Below the pieces are notes generated by a model, which was not told where the DNA came from, did not search any database, and saw nothing but the letters and a program-made list of their open reading frames with translations. DNA of 64,000 nucleotides from Fasciola hepatica (lineage: Eukaryota; Platyhelminthes; Trematoda; Plagiorchiida; Fasciolidae), in contig CANUEZ040000024.1 of NCBI GenBank assembly GCA_948099385.1, positions 27,687,001 through 27,751,000 on the forward strand, in the 5' to 3' direction. Below are positions 56,536 through 64,000 of the stretch, piece by piece (positions within the stretch are counted from its first letter, which is position 1; each line of letters starts with the position of its first letter). The position numbers and the translations under genes are program-made.

Positions 56536-56679
56536 TATGGGCGTGCACACCTCTACTACTGTACTCCCGTCCGCAGTCACACTGCTGTCGAGGTAGATGA
56601 AGTGATCGACAACTGACAGCACCTCCCCATCGAGCATCAAGCTCGGAATTGTTGACGTCCAGTCTTGTAACATCACCAC
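55106..56679 (-). pseudogene. Endonuclease of RTE copy 2, with chimeric upstream frame
   Basis: The endonuclease N-half (55978 upward) and C-half (55106-55945) match copy 1, including the TAG break at 55978. Upstream the frame stays open across the nested junction. It reads from the older element's C-terminal region (LQDWTSTIPSLMLDG, 56679 to about 56540) straight into copy 2's leader (INCTNRKNSILHRSSRR). The 233-codon frame is therefore an accidental fusion of two elements. There is no evidence that it is expressed. Confidence 0.85.
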
Positions 56680-57800
56680 TTCACACTATGAAGGTGCAAA
56701 GCGCATGCCGAATGGGGCTACAGACCTTGTGAGTCTATCTAGTGCACGTTGCGCATGTTCCGTACATTCGAACAAGCAAACAAGGTCGTCGGCATGACCT
56801 AGGTCACGTAGCACTTCGCCATTTTTCAGTTCTACATCCACATCCTGAAGGTCTCGCAAGGCATTTTCCACTGTCTCGTCGATGACGAAGTTCAACAGCA
56901 ATGACGAAATGGGACATCCTTGTCGAACACCGCTGGTCGATTCGAATGGACTTGTGGTTCACCGTAAACCCTTGACCGACCAGAAGCATTAGAGTACAAT
57001 GATATCAGTAGATTTACGAACTTTTGTGGCATACCTTTTCTATCAAAAGCACTGATTAGCGCTGTTTGATCAATTGAATCGAAAGCGTTTTTCAAGTCAA
57101 GGAAAACCATTATTGTTGGTCGACGGTGTGTGACGCGTCTCAAGTAAATGACAAAGAGAAAGAACTTGGTCGATGCATCCTCGACCTAGGCGGAATCCTG
57201 CATGTTGTTTGTGGGCGTCTATCTTACGAGTCGGTGTCAGACGGCGGAGCGAAATCGAAGCTAATACCTTGGTGATTATCGGAAGTTAACTGACCCCACA
57301 ATGATTGCTAGTCATCGCGTATTCCCTTCTTGAAGAGAATTGGAGGAAGTTCGTCGAGACCAGCCGCTTTCCCACACTTTGGTAGTCGAATGTTCGATTC
57401 ATTCCACTTCCACCTCCGGTTTGGGGCTCATGTGATACCTCCAAAGGAATCGTTGTTGTTGACGTCGGAGTAACTGCACTGACGCGAGGCCAGCCAAACT
57501 GCTCCTCGAAGTATTCGACAAAAAGGTCTAGCTTTAGCTGTTCGTTATGAATAGACTATTCCTATCGCATATCGTTTCACTGACCAGGGCTCGTCGTCTA
57601 CCGATGTCGCGAATAAGTTTGAACAGTCTTTGACTGTTACCAGAAACAGCTGCTACTTCCGTTTCTTCGGCCACCTTGACCAACCAATTTTTGCGATCCG
57701 TCTTAAAGCTTTTTGTGACTTGCTGTGTAAATGTCCTCGTATCCTGTCTCGCCACAGTTAGAGAGCTGACGTTTTTGCTTTATTAGACCTAGCGACTCTT
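56536..57800 (-). pseudogene. Older RTE fragment: linker, RT palm and thumb
   Basis: Minus strand, 5' to 3': linker at 57534-57755 (RLFKLIRDIGRRRALVSETI); fragments of fingers near 57330-57420; motif A intact in IMVFLDLKNAFDSIDQTALI (57030-57110); GMPQKFVNLLISLYSNASGR; RT motifs after a frame change; LGHADDLVCLF with an intact ADD (56800-56840); then DWTSTIPSLML. It keeps the palm that copies 1 and 2 have lost. The C-terminal part stops at 56536, where copy 2 begins. Confidence 0.85.
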
Positions 57801-57929
57801 GAGCCGTATGAAAGAACATACCTTACTGTTGCGTGGTACTTTCGAACCGGATATCACGCCGGCGCCAGAGATGACCGAGGTTGACGAAAGCCAAACGCCC
57901 CTAGTGTATACGCAATGACACTTCATCCG

Positions 57930-58330
57930 ATATCTGCCCATCTGGTGAGATTTAACTCCCCAGGTAACAAAACTTACCTACTCCAGCTAGGGTTTTCCCT
58001 AACGATAGAGGTTCAGTGTAGGGCCGAACCAGTCTTGCAGCGCCCTTCCACACTTCGGTGCAAACCGCTTCTCAAACACCGCTTCACGGCTGTCTAGACT
58101 ATCTAGAAAAATGTACAACTCACATGGATTTTTACTCAGAAGAATATTGTCTGCGTACTTCAAGTCAGACAGTTTTGTGCCTGAGGAAAGATCGATGCCG
58201 CTATTCTCACACGAGGACAGAACCATCTCAAGAACCACTTTAATTACAAACTGAAGTGCAAGGGCGACACACAATGAACTGTCACTGTTCCGATAAACGC
58301 AACTTGTTAGTCAGCTTACGCTCCAACCAA
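57930..58330 (-). pseudogene. RTE-like RT palm fragment
   Basis: The minus strand reads ALALQFVIKVVLEMVLSSCE and then TKLSDLKYADNILLSKNPCE, an RT catalytic block with YADN in place of YADD. Later FEKRFAPKCGRALQDWFG corresponds to FGIRFAPSKCKVMLQDW. It is isolated from other parts and belongs to a subfamily different from copies 1 and 2. Confidence 0.8.
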
Positions 58331-58409
58331 CTGCAGTCAAAGACATTATCCACCATAACGTGCACGATATCTCGAGCAAAGCAAACCGGGTTCATATTGC
58401 TATATAATA

Positions 58410-59220
58410 AGAGGATATGAATACTAGATTAAATCGGCTGTCATCGAGTATGAACTTGGGAACCCTTTTGGACTGGATTCCGGTTATTGGGACTACGTGC
58501 ATTGACCATCGCCGATTCCTTGCCAGTAGGAAGTCGAGACGCAACAATCCTCGGTATACTATCTCTCATCGTTTCAGTCATGGGCCCGAACCGACCACAT
58601 CGCAATAAGCTACAAACAGCGGAGTTGCCGATCGTTCTAGACTACCCGTGTGGACACTTACAACGCTTTTGGGTGCATCAAGCTGTGTGGTTCGGTGGGC
58701 GTCCAAAACGTGCGGTAAAATTAGGGTTGGACTGCGATAAACTAAAGCATCTCTGAAAAAGTGCTTGTGGGAAGGTTAACAGGAGCATTACCCGACAATT
58801 TTGATCAGCATCGTCTACTTATCAAAAATGCTCTCCATCCCTCTTGTGTCGCGAATTGTGGTCTGACACGTCGCGCCGTGACATCCCCGATTTCTGCTAA
58901 CTCCTTGCATCTTGAAGACGCATACCGGACCATACCTGCTGGCAGCGAGCAAAACGAATCACGTTTCACCGTGAAACGTGATCTCAATGCAAGTAGGGAC
59001 TACGAAATTCGGTGGTTGCAACGCACATCTAAAATGGGAGATGCAGCAGCCATAGGCAACTCCCGTAAGTTATTCCACCTCATCCGTATCACCGATATAA
59101 AACAGCTAGGTGGAAGTAAAACGATATGCAAAGCTGACGGTTCGCCAATTCACAATCAGCAGCAACATGTCATGCGCTGGGTGGAGCACTTTAAATCACG
59201 ACCTAGCCAACTTCCATAGC
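58410..59220 (+). pseudogene. RTE-like endonuclease end and linker (plus strand)
   Basis: The plus strand reads TDHIAISYK near 58590, the Asp-His block of the endonuclease. This is followed after breaks by a linker frame at 58761-59219 containing AAAIGNSRKLFHLIRI and HNQQQHVMRWVEHFKS, the RTE linker pattern before the RT fingers. RT blocks do not follow. It lies head-to-head with the minus-strand palm fragment on its left. Confidence 0.75.
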
Positions 59221-59224
59221 TAAC

Positions 59225-60100
59225 CTTTAAACTGCAATCAGTCGCTTCGCTGCGGAGCAGTTGCCCTATCAGTAATCCACATCCTGTTTGTCATCACATA
59301 TCGGCCCGAGACTCCACAGAAAAGTCCAACTTCACAAAATGTCACGGCTTAGAGGCAGTACCAGTACACCGGATCAGCTGTAACCATCAACTTGAAGTGT
59401 CTCTGAACAATGGGGCTAATCCGAATTAAGTCACTTGGTGCAACTAAGATTCGACCGCCGCTGCCGTTCAATTGAATTGTAGGTCTAAGTAAGGAGGGGT
59501 ACGTTCCACGTGACTACACCTATTCGTCTACCAACTGCTACTTGAACAAACGGACAACCCGAACTGAGTAATATGATCTAGAGAAACGGAAAAATTGTGG
59601 CGAACGGAAAAAACTGAGTGAGTAATCATAACACTGACTCCGGGCAGCTAATCTACTGATTTATCACCAACCGCACGGGCATTAGCCTGGCAGAACAACA
59701 CTCCGCATCCAGCGTAGATATGAAAACCTATGGGCACATGTTGGGCTTTCCACTCAGAGATCACACGGACAACTGGTCGGAAAAAATCATTTATTATCTC
59801 ATTGCCTTGTTCACATCATAAAACAGGCGAACCTAAACGCGGAGTCACCGCTTCGGTCCTGAACATCTAGAGACCACAACTACCAACATAAAACATCAAG
59901 GGCCCACACGCGATTCAAAAATGGAGCACCGTCCCAAGGGTTTATGTACCACAAACAGCAGCTGTTTCATCAGATGCCATTTGCGCTTGCGATTGACGCT
60001 AAACAGCAATATCAAAACACCTGACCTAACGAGAATAAACTCGAAAGAACCATCTGTTTATCGTCGAGCACAGTGCAAACGAAATGAAGACGTTAACACT
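59225..60100. other. No supported gene; start of the inferred long TFAP4 intron
   Basis: Nothing coding recognised. By inference it is the 5' part of the intron that follows the bHLH exon on the minus strand. Confidence 0.4.
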
Positions 60101-60103
60101 CAC

Positions 60104-60492
60104 TTTGCTCTTCGAGTCTCCTCTTGCGGGGTGGAGGTAGGTTGAGTGAAAATTCGGGAATAACGGTGCTTGGCTGAATTCCGGAAGATTGACGGTAGGC
60201 AGCAATTTCATGCTCTAGGAGATTCACTCGATGCACGAGGTTATTTATGTATTCTGCAGTTAACTGCAATATTGTGGCCTGGACAGAAAATACTAGATGA
60301 AGAAAAACACCAACTTTGCTCATCTTTTCACCATCCTGCATGGGCGGAAGTAATATGCGAAGCGAATCGAAGCCAGCGTTTATGCTCTGCATTCGTCGGC
60401 GTTCATTACTATTAGCTATTTCCCTTCTCACACGTTTTTCCTGTTCCAAGTGATCGTGACCATGAGAACCACTAGAATCATTCAAAAGAGAC
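60104..60492 (-). CDS. TFAP4: TFAP4/AP-4-like bHLH transcription factor, bHLH exons with 36-nt intron
   Basis: E-box-binding transcription factor acting in the nucleus as a bHLH dimer. Exon part 1 (60315-60492) begins after a TTTCTAG acceptor and encodes the basic region RREIANSNERRRMQSINAGF and helix 1 to GEKMSK. A 36-nt intron (60279-60314, GT...CAG) follows. Exon part 2 (60104-60278) resumes with ATILQLTAEYINNL, helix 2 and a leucine-zipper-like stretch, then a proline- and arginine-rich PPPRKRRLEEQ. The donor after it reads AAAGTGAGT. NSNERRRMQSIN and LTAEYI match the TFAP4 family specifically, and the Glu of NERRR is the E-box contact residue. The intron is a multiple of three with no stop, so the unspliced frame stays open with 12 extra residues. 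The first and last exons are elsewhere; 42093-42682 is the candidate for the end. Confidence 0.9.
60279..60314 (-). other. 36-nt in-frame intron of TFAP4-like gene
   Basis: On the minus strand it begins GTTGGTG and ends GTCCAG, directly between the codons for Lys and Ala of the SK-AT junction. Removing it restores the helix 1-loop-helix 2 spacing expected for TFAP4. Very short introns are common in schistosomes. The donor is weak (GTTGGT). Confidence 0.82.
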
Positions 60493-60499
60493 CTAGAAA

Positions 60500-62035
60500 C
60501 AAAGAAACCGAATTAAAGAGGATGAATTAAGGGACAGCACGACATTCGAGAGCAGCGACAATGGCCACTCAGTATCACGTGGAGCCCAACTTACTTTTTA
60601 CTTTTATCACAAGCATCAGGCGAATACTCAATGTGAGAGCGCCTTTTCTCCATTCTGGTACAATTATTGGGAGCAAGACCTTGACTGTCAATAGTATAGA
60701 GAAACGTGACAACTCGCAGGTAACAAGGACGTTGAGAAAAGATACTCGAGAACAACACGTCCGAGCCAGCGGATCTTTCGCGCCGAATTATGGCTGAAGG
60801 GTACAGCTTTTGACACCGAATCAGCCTCTGAGTAAAGTGAACTAATTTTAGCCAGCTTCGGAGAAATTATTGAAACAGACTGTCAGTTTCAAAATGAACC
60901 GCTGTCTAACGTTAACCAACCCAATACATTAGTAAAAAGAATAACTTTCAGAAAACATGCATACATTAGCTTATACAAACAAACACATTGAAATTCTGAT
61001 GGCATAGAACGTTTTAAGGCTGGAGCGCAATTGTATGACCAGACAGTTATCTCGTCGGTCCATCGTCTTAGCTTCCATCACTGCGTCATATTTCCTGTTT
61101 CTTTCATCGCCAACTGCGTTGCACCGGCAAGTCTTTCTGCGTGTAACTTTAACTCACTTTGGTATCCAGGGCTTGGAGACGATATCCCTGCCCAGTTTCT
61201 TGTACAAATGAGCTCTCTGGATCACCCGGTTCTCTCCGAAATGTGGAGGTTTTATCCTGCGCTATATAAGCAAATCCTTCGGGATGATACTCGGGATTAT
61301 ACTTTCTGTGGTTGCGTCAATCTTAAGATCATAATTTGTCCATTACGCCTCAGAAAAAGTCTAGCAAGTGACATCTATATTATTTTTTTCGAGGGTTGTT
61401 GGCCTTCGTGACATATCCTTTCAGGTGGGATGGGTGTGTGGTTGGATCCGCCTTGAATGTTCTGAAGTAAACAATGGTGGTAAAGGAATCAGGAAACACT
61501 GTTCCATTCATCAACATCCATAATAAAAACAACATTATTTCATTTATATGAACTATCTTCACCGGAATTCCGATTATTTGTTGTATTGCTCCATATCTTT
61601 GTCACAAATCGGACCCTCATCGTTGCCTCGAGAGTCGGTCGCCCAGCTGGAACATTTTTGTGACTGTATTCAGTAATCTCATCCTCTGCTTCCGAACTTT
61701 TGCTGTAATTCAGCGTAAGTCTTTGATTTGTTGTTCGTCTTGGGGCGTAGGAGCCTAGAAGGAACACTGCTGAGGTTTACTTACTGTAAAATTTGTTGTA
61801 TATAGTACCGTAGTTATTCGGAATCGACTTGGTTTTGAATTGTGTCAAAATTGGTTGCCACCCGTCGGTCGAACGTTCCATTGGCCGGATTTTACAGTAC
61901 TCAATACCCATAACAACCTCTGAGAAGTGAAACTACGCAGTAATTCGGCAAACCGATCCTTATCAAGGGACTATACCCCGCAGGTTTGTCGTACTCATTT
62001 GCCCGTGGGTGTTGGTCAAGTTTCTTGCTCAGGCC
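60500..62035. other. No supported gene; upstream of TFAP4 exon
   Basis: A 126-codon plus frame (61031-61411) has a signal-like hydrophobic start and no recognised family. Its evidence is too weak for a gene call. Part of this stretch may hold the 5' LTR of the BEL element to the right; without its partner in the window I cannot delimit it. Confidence 0.35.
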
Positions 62036-62064
62036 CTAGTTTATGAGGTGGTTTTAGGGTTAGT

Positions 62065-62520
62065 TTGAATTCCTATAGAAATAGAGCTGATCCTCTGTTA
62101 GCTCAGTTGAAGCAGAAGCAGGATGCCGAACCGTTAGAGTTGGAAAAGCAACGTATGTTGCCCGAGGTGAGGGATGGGACTGAAATGGCGAGACTACTTT
62201 TGGCGCTAGCTGAGGACGAAGAAAACCTAGCCACCAGCGATGAAGTCAAGAGTGGAATAATGTGTTATGTTCCCCCCCCCCCCCAGATTGGCACACGATA
62301 GGGCTAAAGAAAGCCTAAAGGATTTATATGGACAAGATCAGGTAGTGGCTTGTCCACTGACTGACGGCCCACTGCAAGGTTTGAAGCCTTTCGTTGAAGG
62401 TTCAGATGTCTTGACCAAGTTGACATTGAAAATGCCCAACTTTGAAGTTGCACCCACACAGAAGAATTGCATGACAAACCTGAACTCACTACAGACTATG
62501 GGACGGATTACTTGAGTGCT
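62065..62520 (+). pseudogene. BEL/Pao gag, frame broken at a C tract
   Basis: The first frame (62065-62301) has an acidic, coiled-coil-like stretch. After the poly-C run the second frame (62267-62515) carries the gag core pattern AKESLKDLYGQ (BEL gags have an AKE-L--RYG block) and LTLKMPNF. C-tract slippage is the likely cause of the break. Stops follow. Confidence 0.7.
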
Positions 62521-62995
62521 ACCAGTGCTTCCCCAGGATTGGTGGACTGGGACCGTTGATGATATCTTGGGGATAGGGGATGAATCCAAGTTCCAAGACC
62601 CGCAGTGCTTAATGTCCCGTGAGGCACGCAGTGCTTGAACTAGGCTTGGTAAACCGGCTGCCGATAGCATGGCTCAAGGGCATGTGCGATCATCGGATTG
62701 AAGGAATTGTGTACAAAAACCGCACCCAGACGCGACACTGTTCACGCCAAACAGGGTAGCTCATGGTTGACCGCAGCTGATAGGCACTTGGTATGTAATG
62801 GAATACTAGCACTTCGAGAATGTTAGCCTTTCTTGTCTCGTGGTATACCCGGTTATTCTAGGCTTGTTTTCGCGCCTCATATGTGGACATCCGTCTAGCA
62901 ACCGCCCAGTTTCCAAACCATGTTAAGCATCAGGCTGTCTGAAACGGCAGCCCACCGCACAGCGTGGCGCACAGAAGCAACTTGCCGACCGGGTT

Positions 62996-63268
62996 ATGCA
63001 TATTTTAACACAAGGGCTGCAGCTGGATAAGCTAAGTACGGACGATGCGGAAGAACCTGGCCAGTGTCCCAGTAATAGTACGACAGCTTTTAGAACAGAA
63101 TGTCGAGTCAGTTTGAGTGTGCTACCCGTACGAGTTGACGGACAGGGGGGGGGTCCGTGGAGACCTACGCTCCGCTGGACAGGGTCCGATGTGACTTTAT
63201 TACAAAACGACCTCATTGAGCTGGTGAGCCTGAAGGCATCCCCTACCTCTTTTCTGATTTTGGCCTAG
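62996..63268 (+). pseudogene. BEL/Pao protease segment lacking the catalytic Asp
   Basis: A 90-codon frame with SVLPVRVDGQ and then RWTGSDVTLLQNDLIEL. In BEL proteases the block reads LDTGS; here the position of the catalytic Asp is Trp, so the enzyme would be dead. It sits between gag and the RT entry, as expected. Confidence 0.7.
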
Positions 63269-64000
63269 GGTAGGACTACCACTCGGACTTCGGGAATAGC
63301 AGAGCCTTGACTGAACTCATTGTTGGGAGTTGATTTTGTGAGCATGTAAGGACCTTCAGTATTGATAGGCTACCAATTCAAGCAGCACACGACTGCCCAG
63401 ACGCGGAATTTCTATTCCGGCCTCACCTATATCTTGTCAAAAGACAGAATCTGGAAGGTTTGAGAGTACAAATCCTGATGGATGCTGACGTTCCAGAAGC
63501 ACACCTGGTACTACAACAAAGACGGCGTAAAAGAAAACAACCTCAAGCGATGCAGACGATTTTAGGATGAGACTAAAAGCGAAACATTAGCGAAACAGAT
63601 CGATCGGCTACACAACGCGGACTTCTGTGCTGGGGATGCATCGAAGACTCTTTTGCGTTAGGAGGCAAACAGGCTGTTGGTATGGCTGCCAGTGCCATAC
63701 ATCTGTTGGAGTGACCCTAAGAAGTTGCACTTCTGCGGAGGAATCCTGTGGCGATACTTCCAAATAATTATGTGTCGGCCAAAGAGAAGCTGAATGGCTT
63801 GAGGAAAACCATTACGCTTGACCCTAGATTCTTTGGTAAATACTCCACAATAACAGAGGTATATGTGTGCAAGGGCCACACCTAGTCAATGCCCGATATG
63901 CCGATAAAAAAAAAATTTGAACCTAAGTGGTACTTATCACCTCACTCAGCACTAAACCCTGAGAACCCTATCAAGTTGAGGGTGGTGTTTGACTGCGAGG

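Larger units (their letters stand above)
62040..64000 (+). mobile_element. BEL/Pao LTR retrotransposon, decayed, truncated by window end
   Basis: Plus-strand order of blocks fits BEL/Pao (Sinbad-like in schistosomes). Gag starts around 62065 (RADPLLAQLKQKQDAEPLEL). A 13-bp C tract (62272-62284) shifts the frame, and gag continues with RAKESLKDLYGQDQVVACPL. The protease is near 63110-63220 (VLPVRVDG, then TGSDVTLL). A pre-RT block near 63740-63850 has LPNNYVSAKEKLNGL, then DPRFFGKYSTITEVY. The RT entry is at 63925-64000 (WYLSPHSALN, then KLRVVFDC). There are several stops (for example near 63566-63575). The rest of Pol and the 3' LTR lie beyond the window. The left boundary and 5' LTR were not resolved. 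Confidence 0.85.

Noticed and set aside
34221..59270. Short shared motif CTGCGGAGCAG at about 34230 and 59250
   Set aside because: Only about 12 bp, self-complementary, with no extension on either side. Likely chance.
1..64000. CRISPR array, bacterial operon or prophage
   Set aside because: No regularly spaced short repeats and no prokaryotic gene organisation. Content is that of a flatworm genome.

Overview
This is a gene-poor, repeat-dense stretch of a metazoan genome, most likely a blood fluke (Schistosomatidae, Platyhelminthes). The evidence is the repeat set. It has a tRNA-promoted SINE with a hammerhead ribozyme (Sm-alpha-like), RTE-clade (SR2-like) and CR1-clade (SR1-like) non-LTR elements, a CsRn1/Boudicca-type Ty3/gypsy element and a BEL/Pao element. 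A 36-nt intron in the one recognisable gene also fits schistosomes. I saw no bacterial-type operons and no CRISPR. Species cannot be named from the sequence.

Host gene. On the minus strand, 60104-60492 encodes the bHLH region of a TFAP4/AP-4 transcription factor, split by an in-frame 36-nt intron. Its 3' exon end is in phase 1. A minus-strand terminal-type exon at 42093-42682, preceded by a good acceptor, has the matching phase. I infer one gene with an intron of about 17.4 kb packed with retroelements.

Layout. 1-17.8 kb: fragments of CR1- and Jockey-type reverse transcriptases (2-3 kb, 7.4-9 kb, 11.4 kb, 15.1-16.2 kb) and two loci built from inverted copies of the hammerhead SINE (3.3-3.5 kb and 5.65-6.5 kb), both flanked by target-site duplications. 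17.87-23.5 kb: a Ty3/gypsy element on the minus strand, with LTRs identical over at least 413 bp but gag and pol full of stops and frame changes. 23.5-33 kb: mostly unassigned sequence, tRNA-derived SINEs and the 3' end of an RTE-like element. About 33.0-33.4 kb: an old solo LTR of the same gypsy lineage in the opposite orientation. 37.4-40.8 kb: a decayed plus-strand RTE-like element. 43.05-43.36 kb: a tandem-repeat unit carrying a second, different hammerhead ribozyme, with a partial copy at 52.1 kb. 43.7-47.0 kb and 53.4-56.5 kb: two nearly identical RTE copies sharing the same internal RT deletion and frame change, the second nested in an older RTE. 62.0-64.0 kb: a BEL/Pao element that runs out of the window.

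Main points: (1) two ribozyme families in one window; (2) SINE inverted dimers with perfect 78-bp and 287-bp arms, each inserted as a unit; (3) LTR and non-LTR elements that look recently copied yet are coding-dead, so they were probably mobilised in trans; (4) a TFAP4 gene with a tiny intron and, by inference, a giant TE-filled one. Functions come from motif recognition by eye; no database search was run.
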